Assembly (NCBI GenBank): GCA_017307505.1
Contig: JAFKEE010000067.1
Span: forward strand, 1-46,740
From: Acidobacteriota bacterium
GTDB taxonomy: Bacteria > Acidobacteriota > Terriglobia > Bryobacterales > Bryobacteraceae
Direction of reading: 5' to 3'
Length of the DNA stretch: 46,740 nt
Every line of letters begins with the position of its first letter. The stretch's first letter is position 1. A program made the translations under genes and the position numbers. Shown here one piece after another: positions 7,623 through 18,100 of the stretch. Below the pieces are notes generated by a model. That model was given only the letters and a program-made list of their open reading frames with translations, was not told where the DNA came from and made no database searches.

Positions 7623-10004
7623 ATGTCATTTGCAGGCAGAATGGTGCGATTCGTGGTAATCGCAACACTCTCCTATCAGTTAGCTCAGACGATTGACTCC
7701 GCCCACTACCAGTTTGGTGGGCCTGCCCGTCCGTTTGATGTAACGCTCGGCACATTGCAGGTAGCCTCCACCCGGCCGGCCGCTGCCCAGGCCGGCATCC
7801 GGGACGGCGACACGATCCTGGCCCTGAATGGCCGCCCTTTCCGGTTGGCCACCCAACTGGATGAATACCTGCGCACCGTCCCCGCAGGCGCCATCCTCCG
7901 CGTGACCTACTCTCGCCCCGGGCAGATCCCTCAGGAAGCATCCGTCCCGCTCACCGCCGCCGTCAGGACCGGCCGTTCCTGGAGCGAACAGATCATGTCG
8001 CTCTTCATGGAGTTCGTCACTCGCTGGTTCTGCCTCCTGCTGGGGCTCTTCGTCGTCATCGTGCGACCGTCAGACCGGCTGGCCTGGCTTGTCCTGGCGA
8101 TGATGCTCAGCTTCAGCAACCTGGAATCCAGCTTCAGCAGCCTCCCGAACGGCTGGCCCCAGCCCTTTCGGGCACTCGGCATCTGGTACTCCACCTTCCT
8201 CCAGCGCAGCTGGCCGCTCTGGATGCTGCTCTTTGCCCTCGATTTCCCCGACCCCGCCCGGAAACTCCGCAAAGTCAACTGGACACGCTGGGCCGTTGGC
8301 CTCCCGATTTTCCTGTTCGCCCTGGCCAACGCCACCGTCCTGGCCCTGCAGCATTCCAGCCAACCCGTGAACGCCGGCTTTGCCCGCCTCGTCAGTCAGG
8401 CCGAATCCTTCGTCTACCCGCTGGGTTTCCTGGCGATTGGCCTGTTCTTCATGTCGCTGCAGCTCAAGCGCTATTCTTCCCCGGACCCCGATGCCCGCCG
8501 CCGCTTGAAACTCCTCTTCTGGGGCGCCAATGTCAGCCTGACGCCGATCTTCGCCGTCATCATCTACACGTCCGTCCTCCGGGTCCCCATCGGCTCGCTC
8601 AATCCCATCCTCCTGGCGGCCGTGGTACTCATGCTCTTCCTCTTTCCCGCCACCATTGCCTACGTCCTGGTGGTCGAGAAAGCCATGGATCTCCGCGTCG
8701 TCCTCCGGCAGGGTTTGCAGTACGCCCTGGCCCAGCGCGCCATGCGCATCTTCGTCGCGGTGCTCACCATGGGCATTGTCTACTTCACCTTCGAAGCCCT
8801 CAGCAATCCGAATACCCGCCGGCCCATCCGTCTGCAGGCCATTGCGCTGTGCGCTGCCGGCATCCTTCTCCTGCACCGCGGCTCCGGGAAAGCGGCCCAA
8901 TGGATCGACCGCCGGTTTTTCCGGGAGCAGGTTGAAACCGAGCAGGTGCTGGTCCAGCTGGGCGAGGAGGTGCGGCACATCACGGATTCCGAGGAATTGA
9001 AACGGCGCGTCTGCCAGCGCATCTCGGAATCGCTGCATGTCCCGCGCGTCGAAATCACAGTCAATGGCCCTGGGTCCGGGCACGAACTCGCATTGCCGCT
9101 GTCTGTGGGCGCCACTCACTTTGGCCACCTGGTGCTGGGCCCGAAACTGAACGAGGAACCGTACTCCGGCAGCGACCGCCGCCTGCTCCAGACCGTCGCC
9201 GGCCACACCGCCCTCGCCCTGGAGAACGCCCGGCTCACCTCCGCCGTAGCCCACGAAGCCGCCCAACGCGAGCGCATCCATCGGGAACTCGAGATCGCCC
9301 GCGAAGTGCAGGAACGCCTCTTTCCCCATCAGCCACCGGCGGTCCCCGGCCTCGACTACGCCGGCCGCTGCCGCCCGGCGCAATCGATCGGGGGCGACTA
9401 CTACGACTTCTTCCTCACTTCCGAGGGCCGCCTCATCGTCGCGTTAGGCGACATCTGCGGCAAAGGAGTGCCCGCGGCCCTGCTGATGGCCAGCCTTCAG
9501 GCCTCGCTACGCGGACTCTGCGCCGGCGGTGTGAACGACCTCGGCGAGATCATGGGCCACCTGAACCGGCTGGTCTTCGACGCCACCCCGCGCAACCGCT
9601 TCGCCACGCTCTGGTGTGGTGTCTATGACCCCGGGACGCGCATCCTCCGCCACTCCAGCGCCGGCCATGGAGATGCCCTGATCGTGCGTTCCTCGGGCGC
9701 CATCGAACGGGCCGGAGTCCGCGGCCTCGCCCTCGGGCTCACCCGCAACGCCCGCTACTCCTGCGGCGACCTCCAGCTTCATCCCGGCGACCTCGTGGCC
9801 GTTTGTACGGATGGCGTCACCGAGGCGCACAACCCCGCGCGGGAGGAGTTCGGCGATGAGCGCTGGGAGGCTTCCCTTCAGGCGGCGGCCGGACTGCCGC
9901 CCACCGCCGTCCTGGACCGGATCATCCAGCAGGTCGATACCTTCGCCGCCGGAGCCGAACAGCACGACGACATCACCGTGATGGCCCTGCGGGTCCAATC
10001 GTGA
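7623..10004 (+). CDS. PDZ - multi-pass membrane - GAF - SpoIIE/PP2C serine phosphatase
   Basis: The product is 793 residues from the ATG at 7623; a longer open frame upstream overlaps the monooxygenase gene and is not used. After an N-terminal membrane anchor comes a PDZ-like domain (about 30-115, with AQAGIRDGDTILALNGRPF). A block of about seven hydrophobic segments (about 130-420) follows, then a GAF-like domain (about 440-540). A short coiled coil (EIAREVQERLFP, about 556) leads to a SpoIIE-type PP2C phosphatase. The phosphatase motifs are GGDYYDFF (near 590), GDICGKGVPAALLM (near 608) and, close to the end, CTDGVTEAHNP and HDDITVMALR. Such proteins dephosphorylate anti-sigma-factor antagonists or respond to a membrane-sensed signal. 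No partner anti-sigma pair is next to it. Its end overlaps the convergent downstream gene by 32 bases. Confidence 0.88.
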   Translation: MSFAGRMVRFVVIATLSYQLAQTIDSAHYQFGGPARPFDVTLGTLQVASTRPAAAQAGIRDGDTILALNGRPFRLATQLDEYLRTVPAGAILRVTYSRPGQIPQEASVPLTAAVRTGRSWSEQIMSLFMEFVTRWFCLLLGLFVVIVRPSDRLAWLVLAMMLSFSNLESSFSSLPNGWPQPFRALGIWYSTFLQRSWPLWMLLFALDFPDPARKLRKVNWTRWAVGLPIFLFALANATVLALQHSSQPVNAGFARLVSQAESFVYPLGFLAIGLFFMSLQLKRYSSPDPDARRRLKLLFWGANVSLTPIFAVIIYTSVLRVPIGSLNPILLAAVVLMLFLFPATIAYVLVVEKAMDLRVVLRQGLQYALAQRAMRIFVAVLTMGIVYFTFEALSNPNTRRPIRLQAIALCAAGILLLHRGSGKAAQWIDRRFFREQVETEQVLVQLGEEVRHITDSEELKRRVCQRISESLHVPRVEITVNGPGSGHELALPLSVGATHFGHLVLGPKLNEEPYSGSDRRLLQTVAGHTALALENARLTSAVAHEAAQRERIHRELEIAREVQERLFPHQPPAVPGLDYAGRCRPAQSIGGDYYDFFLTSEGRLIVALGDICGKGVPAALLMASLQASLRGLCAGGVNDLGEIMGHLNRLVFDATPRNRFATLWCGVYDPGTRILRHSSAGHGDALIVRSSGAIERAGVRGLALGLTRNARYSCGDLQLHPGDLVAVCTDGVTEAHNPAREEFGDERWEASLQAAAGLPPTAVLDRIIQQVDTFAAGAEQHDDITVMALRVQS

Positions 10005-11463
10005 TCTTCCGCCAGTGCGCCGAGGACGGCAGCTTGTCCCCCACCAGCGTGTGCTGGAACAGGCGGATCACCATTTTGGGGCCGCCCGCCGGCAGGCTCT
10101 GCGTCACCGTCTGGATGGCCGGACCCTCGATCAGCCTGCTCAACAGGCGCTGGTTATTGACGTAAATCTCCAGCCGCCACGCCCGGTTCTCCTCCGCCCC
10201 GACCTCGAGCTTCATGAGCTTTCCGCCGCGCAGGTCGGCTGTCGTGGACAGCACCACCCCGCGGACCTCGTCCCTCGGCCAGGTCACCAGCACCTCGTTG
10301 TCCAGATAGGTGATCCCGCGCAGCCCGCCCAGGCCTCCTCCGGCCCCGCCAAAACCGGCCCGTTCCAACTGCCAGCGCGGATCCCAGTACCGGGTCAGGT
10401 CCTCTAATTCGAAGAACTCCGGCTTGACCTCCGGAACGGCCAGGGGCTGCCGGGCAATGTTCATGATTCTGGGCGCGATCCCGGAGATCCGCTCGTCCAC
10501 AGGCGGGTCGAATGTCAGCGGCCCCATGCGGTTGCCCGCAATCCGGTTCTGCAGCTTCTCCACCAGCAGCGGAGGCAATCCCTTCATCCCTCGCAGCGCG
10601 CCCACCACCGCCCCGGCATTGGCCGCGTTGCAGTCGGCATCGGTGTAGTCGGCGGCGGAGAACGCCAGGTTCACCGTTTTCAGGAAGTCGCCTTCCCCGA
10701 AGTAGACACTCATCGCCACCAGCGCGCCGTTTGCCACCGCGTTGTTGGTGGCCGGATACTCGATATGCCAGCGCTCCTCCATCGCGTTCGCGATTTCCCT
10801 GGGCAGCCGGCCCGCCTTGGCCATCGACAGAAACTGGTCCAGCGCCTTCCGGTACGGCGACCTCGGATCGATGAAACCGGCCGCCTTCTCCACAATCTGC
10901 TTCGGGTCCGTCTCTGAGTACGCCAGCGAAACCATGGCGGCAACAAACACTCCGCCATCCACAGCCTCCGCCCAGCCGTTGATCCGCCCGTAGTAGCGCG
11001 CCAACCGCGCTGCCAGCGCCGGATTGCCCGGAGCCAGCATCCCGTAGATGTCCGCCGAAAACTGCGGGCCAATCGTGAACCAGAGCCGGTTGTACCGGGG
11101 ATGGCCGGTATCCGGAGGCTGGATGCCTCGCTGCATGAGCAGCCTCGCCTGTTCCGACGAACCCCAGGACCCGGCGTTGTCTTCCTTCCACTGGGCGCCC
11201 AGCTGTTGGATGGTCAGGCGGGGCCCATACTTCTCGAAAGCGCGTAAGGCGACGATTTCGTAGTAATAGTCATCGTCCACCGGAGCGGGCCCCTTGAACG
11301 AAGCGGGCAGGTCGGAGATCCACTGCACCGAGGCCGGCTTGTGTTCGAAGGGGAACCCCATGTTCGCCCCCAGGATCTGAGCCGTAAATGCCGCCCGGGT
11401 GCGGTCTTCCACGGACTGGCCATACAGCGAACAGGCGAGGAACAGAAGGGGGGCAACGCGCAT
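9973..11463 (-). CDS. Secreted ADP-ribosylglycohydrolase-family protein with C-terminal beta-sandwich
   Basis: The product is 496 residues from the ATG at 11463, chosen because a signal peptide starts there (MRVAPLLFLACSLYGQS). The body resembles the all-helical ADP-ribosylglycohydrolase (ARH/DraG) family. AQILGANMGFPFEHKP corresponds to the family G-x-x-x-GD-x-x-G-x-P start. DDDYYYEIVAL corresponds to the TDDT-type metal site. YTDADCNAANAGAVVGALRG corresponds to the GGDTDTxAAxAGAxxGA motif, with one Thr replaced by Cys. The last about 150 residues look like an all-beta domain (from FFELEDLTRYWDP to SSAHWRKITIG), perhaps ligand-binding. A secreted location is odd for this mostly cytoplasmic family, so the substrate may be an external glycosidic compound rather than ADP-ribosyl protein. 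It is divergent to the tRNA gene. Confidence 0.7.
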   Translation of the reverse strand: MRVAPLLFLACSLYGQSVEDRTRAAFTAQILGANMGFPFEHKPASVQWISDLPASFKGPAPVDDDYYYEIVALRAFEKYGPRLTIQQLGAQWKEDNAGSWGSSEQARLLMQRGIQPPDTGHPRYNRLWFTIGPQFSADIYGMLAPGNPALAARLARYYGRINGWAEAVDGGVFVAAMVSLAYSETDPKQIVEKAAGFIDPRSPYRKALDQFLSMAKAGRLPREIANAMEERWHIEYPATNNAVANGALVAMSVYFGEGDFLKTVNLAFSAADYTDADCNAANAGAVVGALRGMKGLPPLLVEKLQNRIAGNRMGPLTFDPPVDERISGIAPRIMNIARQPLAVPEVKPEFFELEDLTRYWDPRWQLERAGFGGAGGGLGGLRGITYLDNEVLVTWPRDEVRGVVLSTTADLRGGKLMKLEVGAEENRAWRLEIYVNNQRLLSRLIEGPAIQTVTQSLPAGGPKMVIRLFQHTLVGDKLPSSAHWRKITIGPAGPSR

Positions 11464-11514
11464 ACAAACCTGGATCCATGCTACTATGCGGAAAGACCAG
11501 CCCACACACTTCGC

Positions 11515-11607
11515 GGAGAGGTGGCTGAGTGGTCGAAAGCAGCGGTTTGCTAAACCGTCGTAGGGTGTAAAGCTCTACCGAGAGTTCGAATCTCTCCCTC
11601 TCCGCCA
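11515..11607 (+). tRNA. tRNA-Ser (anticodon GCU)
   Basis: This is a complete 93-nt class II tRNA. The acceptor stem GGAGAGG (11515-11521) pairs perfectly with CCTCTCC (11597-11603). The discriminator G is at 11604, and CCA is encoded at 11605-11607. The anticodon loop TTGCTAA gives GCT at 11549-11551, which reads AGC/AGU serine codons. The long variable arm (GTAGGGTGTAAAGCTCTACC region) and the T loop GTTCGAATC are present. A TACTAT about 28 bases upstream (11482-11487) may be its -10 box. Confidence 0.97.
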
Positions 11608-11677
11608 GACACACACAAAATACTGCACTTACGGGCACACGCCCGCACTATGTCCCGCTATCCTCTTCGGCTTGCTG

Positions 11678-13615
11678 CTAGACGGAAGGTTTCTTGGCGC
11701 CGCTGTAGGCGAATAGAGGCCGGGGCTGCGGCTTCCCATCCACAAGAATATGCTTCAACTGGCTGTAATAGAGCGTGTGACACAGATCCAGCCGGACTCC
11801 GGGCCTCCGGTAGCTCGTAATCCTGTGCCCTGCCGCCGTCTCATCGCTCACCACTCCGGACATCACCTTGGCCCGGAACTTGTCGAAAGTCGCATCCTCA
11901 GCCGAGCTCCCCAGTTCCGCCACGAAGCCGTTGCAGGTCTCCAAAAGCGCCTTGCGCGAAAAGCGCCGCGCCGGACCCTCGTAGTTGACGAACTGGATCG
12001 CATAGAATCCGCGATCCTTCTCCACCCGCACCACCTCTTTCCGTCCATGATTCGTCAGAATCAGCGGGCGGAACGCGGCATATAGAAAATCGTCCTCCAC
12101 CCACACCACTCCGTCCTTTGCGTCAAACTCGACCCTCTTCAGATCACGGTAGAAGGCCGGCAGAACCACCGTCAGCCGCAACGCCCGGTAGTCATCCAGA
12201 AACTGAGCCTTGGCCTGATAGAGCGCTAGCACGGTGCCGTCCTTCTGAACGGCCCGGACCCGGCCGGCGTCCGCCAGGATGTCCCGGCTCGGATGGGGCT
12301 CCGCTGAACGCGGATCGGACCACGGATACCCCGGCCGATCTTCGTTGACACAGTAGCGGCAGTAGATGGTCCCGGTCTCCTTGATGGAAGCCGGCCGCGG
12401 CGACCGCCGGAAGTTCACGAAGAATGCATCGGTCTGGTTCCCGTCATGCATCTGCACAGTGGCGCTGCCCACGGCATAATCGGGCGTCATGTAGGTGGTC
12501 GTGACGCACTCGCCGCCCTGATACTCCATCACCTCCTGAGTCGGCACAAACTTGCCGGAGGAGTCGCGACTCATCACCATACCCGTCGCCGTACCATGCT
12601 CCGTCGTACCGGTGACATGGAACGGGAACGGCTTCTGGAAGGCCAGCCGCTCGATCTCTCCTGTGGGGTGATAGGTGCCGCTGGCGATCCACACGGTGGA
12701 GCACTGCATGAAGGGCACATCGCCATCGTGATGGATCTCCTGGTGCTCGATCGGCGGGAACATGAACCGCTTTGGATTCAGCCACAGCTTCTCACCAAAC
12801 GCCTGGTAGAACAGCATGTGGATCTGGTGCAGGTGCCCCACGCTATCCACGGAGTAGGCGCGCGAATGCGGCCCCGCCAGGATATTGGTCGGCGCATGGA
12901 AGCGCGTTGCCACATCCAGCCAGATCCGCCGCTCCAATTGGAGGGCAAGTCTTCGCGCTTCGGCATGGCGCGCATACTCGGCCACATTTGAGATGCAGAG
13001 CAGCGTGACCGGCGAGTAAGTGGAGCTGGTATATTCCGACAGCAGTCCACGCGATTCGAAGTAGTCGAGCAGCGCGCGCATGCTGTCGATCCCACGTTGC
13101 ACGGCGGAGTCGTCGTGGAACATCTCGCCGCCCAGTACGGCCACCACAAGTTCCATCGCCGGGAAGTTGTCGTTGTATCCCAGCCACCGGATGGCGCCCT
13201 TCCGGGCAAACGTCTCGCGCACCAATGACGACAGCAGCTCCCGGTTCCCGGCGGTCAATTCGCCTTTGTCCGCGGCCAGAATCTGCACGGAAGCCGTGAA
13301 CTCAAAGTGCGAGAAAGTCCACTGGAACTCTTTGCGATTCCTCATCTCAAAGGTCCGGGCGATGATCGCGTTTGCCTTCGCCCGCGTGGCGTCCGATTTC
13401 AGCAGCGAGATCGCGTGCCACAGCCGCTCACGCCCGCCGGGGGCCGTCGAATCGGCAATCCAGACGCCATGATCATCAAACTTCGGTCCGCAGTCCCGCT
13501 GGTGCAACGCATAGATCTCAGCCCGGCGGCGACTCTGCCCGGCTTCATCCCATCCCGCGCTCAACACGGCGGCAGGCGCGGCGGCTAGGCCACCAAGGAA
13601 TTCACGTCGTTCCAT
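11678..13615 (-). CDS. Tat-exported protein of unknown function, possibly polysaccharide-lyase-like
   Basis: The 645-residue protein starts with a twin-arginine signal (MERREFLGGLAAAPAAVL), so it is probably exported folded through Tat. The N-terminal about 300 residues are helical, with many aromatic and His residues (WLGYNDNFPAMELV, SHFEFTASV, HAPTNILAGPHSRAYS). This could suit an (alpha/alpha) toroid as in heparinase or alginate lyases. The C-terminal half looks beta-rich (GTYHPTGEIERLAF, QVMEYQGGECVTTTYMTP), as in the sandwich domain of such lyases. I do not recognise a specific family or a catalytic set. It is the last gene of a four-gene minus-strand operon, six bases after the SGNH hydrolase gene. 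That context favours a role in breaking down an acidic or acylated polysaccharide. Confidence 0.65.
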   Translation of the reverse strand: MERREFLGGLAAAPAAVLSAGWDEAGQSRRRAEIYALHQRDCGPKFDDHGVWIADSTAPGGRERLWHAISLLKSDATRAKANAIIARTFEMRNRKEFQWTFSHFEFTASVQILAADKGELTAGNRELLSSLVRETFARKGAIRWLGYNDNFPAMELVVAVLGGEMFHDDSAVQRGIDSMRALLDYFESRGLLSEYTSSTYSPVTLLCISNVAEYARHAEARRLALQLERRIWLDVATRFHAPTNILAGPHSRAYSVDSVGHLHQIHMLFYQAFGEKLWLNPKRFMFPPIEHQEIHHDGDVPFMQCSTVWIASGTYHPTGEIERLAFQKPFPFHVTGTTEHGTATGMVMSRDSSGKFVPTQEVMEYQGGECVTTTYMTPDYAVGSATVQMHDGNQTDAFFVNFRRSPRPASIKETGTIYCRYCVNEDRPGYPWSDPRSAEPHPSRDILADAGRVRAVQKDGTVLALYQAKAQFLDDYRALRLTVVLPAFYRDLKRVEFDAKDGVVWVEDDFLYAAFRPLILTNHGRKEVVRVEKDRGFYAIQFVNYEGPARRFSRKALLETCNGFVAELGSSAEDATFDKFRAKVMSGVVSDETAAGHRITSYRRPGVRLDLCHTLYYSQLKHILVDGKPQPRPLFAYSGAKKPSV

Positions 13616-13621
13616 CGCTCC

Positions 13622-15082
13622 TCATTTCATCGGCGGACGGTAAACCTGGATCGACTCGATCGGCACAACGCCATCCCCGTTGGGAACCACCTCCAGCGTG
13701 TGCGGACCATTCGTCAGCCCCTGCGCCACCGTCTCCACATAGACCTTCGCGGGATCGGTGGTCTCCGGCGCCCGGTACTCGTCCACATGCATCGGCTTCA
13801 CGCTCCACTTCACCTCATACCCCACCGGAGGAGGGGTGGTCTGCTTGAAGATCTTCATGATGTCGGCCAGCATCCAATCCCGCGGTTCAATCACCACGCG
13901 GCCCGACTTGGAGACAAACGGCTCCCACGAGTTCCCTGCCCCATCGGGTCCGGTCTTCGAGCCGGTCACTTCGAAGCGGAACCGCGTGGCCGTCGCATCG
14001 ATCTCCTTGATGCGGAGCGTCCAGTCCTCCACCAGGGGCATGCTGCGATAGGTCACGCGCCGGATGCAGGGGAACCACGTCTGCGGGCCGCGACTGGGCA
14101 GGGTGACGGCATAAGCCCGGATATCCTGTGAGGGCGGCTTGCCGTCGATCAGGATCTTCGCCGTCCCCCGCGCGGGACCGTCTTTCATGTAATCGGCCAC
14201 GATGTCCACGCGATTGCCCTCAAACCGCAGCCGCAGCGGACTGGAAGGCGACCGCCCCACCGCACCCTGCCGGTCGAGTTCCCACGGAGCACCGCCAAAC
14301 GTGATCTCGTCCAGCGCCTCTTCCAATGGCCGCTTGGCCTCGTACGTCCGGACCATTTCGATGCCTGAACCGGCCGGCAGCAGCGGGTTATAGCGCAGGT
14401 GCCGCCCGATGAATGTGGTGAGCAGCGCCAACCCATCCTGGTTCGGGTGCACGTTGTCGCGCAGCAGGCGGGCCGGATCCAGATTGTTCTTCTCCAGGTA
14501 GGCCGGCCACTCGGTCGAGATCTCCACCAGTTCGAAGTTGTACTTCTCCGACAGCGCGCGGAAAACCTTCGGCGCGAACTCGAGGTCCGCCTTCCGGTCT
14601 CTGGTCTGATGGTGATTGAAAAGCACAATGTCGGCCGTCGTATAGCGCCGGACGTTGGAAAGCAGCCGCTCCAGATCGCCGGTCTTCTCTCCGCCGTAAA
14701 CATGAAAGATCAGCAGATCCGGATAGAACGGATAGAGATCGTGCCAGGCCGTGCGCACCAGACGGTCGGCATTGAACCCGCCAATCGACCGGTTCTCCAA
14801 CTGCAGGTCCGCATAAGGAAACCGCTCCCGCAGGAACTTTTCGATCATGCCTGTCAGCACCGTGCTTCCGGTGATCGATTGCCCATAGATCAGCACCCGC
14901 ACCGGCCAGCGCCGCTCTTTCGAGCTCGTCGCCAGCAGCGTCATCGAGCGTTGGATTCGCCCGCCGTAGAACGCCTGTTGCGGTTCATCGACCGGCGGCG
15001 GCAACGGCGGCGCGGGCTCCTGGCCCCGGCAAATGCCGGCTAACAGCAATGCGGTAGTGAACCAGACTCCTGGCAGCTTCAT
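13622..15082 (-). CDS. Secreted SGNH/GDSL-type hydrolase (putative carbohydrate esterase)
   Basis: The product is 486 residues from the ATG at 15082, just after an in-frame GTG; a GAGGGAGG-type ribosome-binding site lies directly upstream. It has a signal peptide (MKLPGVWFTTALLLAGICRGQ). The SGNH blocks are seen as IYGQSITGS (nucleophile Ser in a GQS rather than GDS setting), ENRSIGGFNAD, FHVYGGEKTG, and DNVHPNQDG with the Asp-x-x-His dyad. A second half of about 250 residues carries beta-rich stretches (LRFEGNRVDIVADY and others). SGNH enzymes of this type often deacetylate or de-esterify plant or microbial polysaccharides; the substrate here is unknown. The gene is 36 bases after the large RIFT/FN3 protein gene and six before the Tat-exported protein gene, which supports one transcript. 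Confidence 0.8.
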   Translation of the reverse strand: MKLPGVWFTTALLLAGICRGQEPAPPLPPPVDEPQQAFYGGRIQRSMTLLATSSKERRWPVRVLIYGQSITGSTVLTGMIEKFLRERFPYADLQLENRSIGGFNADRLVRTAWHDLYPFYPDLLIFHVYGGEKTGDLERLLSNVRRYTTADIVLFNHHQTRDRKADLEFAPKVFRALSEKYNFELVEISTEWPAYLEKNNLDPARLLRDNVHPNQDGLALLTTFIGRHLRYNPLLPAGSGIEMVRTYEAKRPLEEALDEITFGGAPWELDRQGAVGRSPSSPLRLRFEGNRVDIVADYMKDGPARGTAKILIDGKPPSQDIRAYAVTLPSRGPQTWFPCIRRVTYRSMPLVEDWTLRIKEIDATATRFRFEVTGSKTGPDGAGNSWEPFVSKSGRVVIEPRDWMLADIMKIFKQTTPPPVGYEVKWSVKPMHVDEYRAPETTDPAKVYVETVAQGLTNGPHTLEVVPNGDGVVPIESIQVYRPPMK

Positions 15083-15118
15083 CACCCTCCCTCTTAGGCC
15101 CAGCCTGAATCTCTAGCG

Positions 15119-18100
15119 TTAAGGCATGGGGTAATACAGATCTATAGTCGAAGCCGGAAACTCAGCCGCGCGTCTCCGGAACGGCTCACCCGGCCGCGGA
15201 TCCCAGTTGCGCCAGCTCGCCGGATCCGTGTCGGCGCCTCCGGCGCGAGGACCTTCGCCCAAGCCGTCCACCGCGGACACAGCGTACTCATAAATCTGCT
15301 CCCCGGAAGCCCCTCGATCCGTGTAGCTGCGTCCGGTGCCGGCATAGATCCGCTGAAACTCTGCCTGGCCCCGGGCGCGCCGATACAGCCGGTACTCGGT
15401 GACACCCAGCACTTCGCCCCACTGCACGGTCACCGCTCCTGATGCCCCGCGCACCTTGAGGCCATCTGGCGGCAGCGGCGCCTTGCCCGTGACGTACACG
15501 GGATACTCCGGCCCGGGCTCACTCTGCTTCTGTCCGTTGAGGGCGATGGCGCGCACATGCACCTTCACCCCGGCGTTCAGCCCGGTCAGCGTCGTTCCCT
15601 GCATGGCGGTCCAGGTCGCTCCGTTGTCCCTGCTCAACTCCACTCGATACCCTGTCGCGCTGGCCACCGGCTTCACGAAGACGCGGGCGCCCCCGGGCAC
15701 CGACTCCGTCCGCTGAATGCGCGGCGCAAGCGGCGTCGGTGTACCGTCCGTCCATTGCCAGGAATGCTCACCGGCCGGCAACACCACGACGCCGGAATTC
15801 ACGGGCACTGCCGCACCATCTACATAAAACGTGCCACGCCCACCGCTCACTACCAGGCGCGCTTCCACGCGCGCGAGATACTGGCCACGCACATCCCCCG
15901 GCTCACGGAAACGCGCGCTGATGCCCAGATCCTTCGTGTCTGATCTCAGCACCACGCCCTGGGTCCCGATTCGGGAGCCGCTCATCAGCGCCATCTCATG
16001 CGTCCCGTCGGCCAGATGCCGGACGACACCGGCCGTGCCGTCAAACACGCTGCCGTCTCCTTCGAAGTGGACTCCCTCCGGGTCGCGGAACACCTCGTCA
16101 GTTGCGCGCGCCGATCGCACGCGGCATCCATAGGGCCGCGGCTCGACAGAGAGATCCTTATGCTGGCTCACCACTGCCATCGAGTCACCGACCCCATCCA
16201 ACCAGAACCCCTTCGAAACCCGCGTTTCCAGCGTCGTCCGCTCCGAGTCCTTCCCGCCTCCGCGAACAAACTCGACAAGCGGCAACTCGTCATGCTTGCC
16301 CGTGAACCAGGAGAACCGGTGGCGAATCGCCTGGTTGTACACATCGTCATAGGTGACGAAGTAGTCGCTGCCCACCAGCATCAGGGTGCGGCTGACATAC
16401 TCAGGCGTCGCATACGATCCGGCGCCAGTGCGCGGCAGTAGCTCCGCGTACTGGGCCGAGCCCAGGTCATACAAAGGCCGCGTCAACACGTTGCGGCCAA
16501 TGGAGCGATAACTGCCGTCCTTCCAGACTCCGAAGTTCGTCCCGAAATCCGTGTCCTGGGCATTCCGGTCTCCTACGTCTTCCTTGCCGTTGTGGCTGTA
16601 GGCCTTCCCGCCGGCATAGAAGTAAATGGAACCGTTGCCGCCCTCCGCCGCCACGCCCCAGCGGTAGTTCGGACCGTCGTCGATCTGCTGCAGATGGATG
16701 GATAGCTCCCGCGGCGTGTCCACCGCGGCACGCAGAACAAGGCCGTAGCCGGTGTACTTCTCCGAATGGAGGTGCGGATTGGTCCCCCGATTGTCCGGTC
16801 CTGGATAGAGACCGGCCCAGGGCTCCTTGTAGTCGCGCGGCAACTCCGAATCATCGTCCGTAGGGCGCGAGGCCCACATCAGCGCCTCGCTCATCAGTGG
16901 ATCAAACCTCTGCAGCAGCGTTCCCAGATGCCACATGGCCCGCGGGGGCATGCGTCTCTCGGCATGCGCACCTTGCGGCGGATAGATCCGGCGTGGACCC
17001 TCCTCCCGCCTCACCATGCCCGCCATGTGGTGCGACCACGGCTTCACGTTGAGCATCTCCGGATCTTCACCCTCAAACGGAGCCGTCAACGCACCCACCA
17101 GCCAGCGCCCCAACTGCGATGTCTCAGCCAGTGCGAACCGGTTCTTTCCGTCGAACTCGTGCAACGCGTAGTTGGCGCGGATCGCAGGTCGTACGAACCC
17201 CCACACATAGGTGCCGATGTTCTCCGTCCACCGTCCGCCCAAGGCGTTCCACTGTGGCACGTCCGGCCGCGTATGGTAATGCGAATTCAGCTCCAGGTAC
17301 TTCTCAAATTCGTCAGCCCAAACATGCGCCATCGGGTGCTCCGGGAAAAGAAACGACATCACGGCCGGCACGCTCTTCACATCGGAAAGAAAGTTCGGAT
17401 GCCCGCTCAGCATGGGCCGCATGGGCATGTAGTCTTCACCCGCGTGCGTGTACGCCATCAACAGGAAAGCGGCTGTCAGCCTGCGCCGAGCCTGCGGGGT
17501 GAGTTCGCTCCAGTGCCGGTGAAATGGCGGCACCCAGGAGTGCTCGATCTGCCGGCTCGGTACAGGCCCGAAACCGCTGTTTTCGCGAGTTCCACCGGCG
17601 GGCAGCTCCACAATGAGATTCGATTGCAGGACGCGGCGCTCCAGGTCGCTCACCTTGGCCTCATCGGTGCCGCCCAAAACCGTCGAAGGCCGCCGCGCGC
17701 TGTCGGGATACTCCAGCACCCAGTCCTTGTACTCATTCAGATCCAGAACACCGTGGCGGTTCTGCAGATAGCCCGCATACGATGCTGGCGAAAGCTCGGC
17801 GCGATACGTCACGCCGCCTTTGTCCTTCATACCCGCACGCATGCGTTCGCGTTCAGCCATCGCGTCTTTGTCCTTCTGGTGGTCGTAGGCCGCGATGCAC
17901 GTCGACCGGCCGCCCTCCGCCAACGGCCAGCGCCACGACAGTTGCCCATTCTTGTAGAAGTAACGGACCTGCAGTTTCGTGGAGGACGACCAGATGGAAT
18001 ACTCCCCATCCCGCCATGTCCCCACCTTGTCGATGAAGACGCCCACCGCATCGTTCGTCTTCTCATTCCAGAACGCCGCATACGTGCCGACGATGAACGC

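Noticed and set aside
11631-11645. Terminator after tRNA-Ser
   Set aside because: The CGGGC/GCCCG stem is only five base pairs and is not followed by a T-run.
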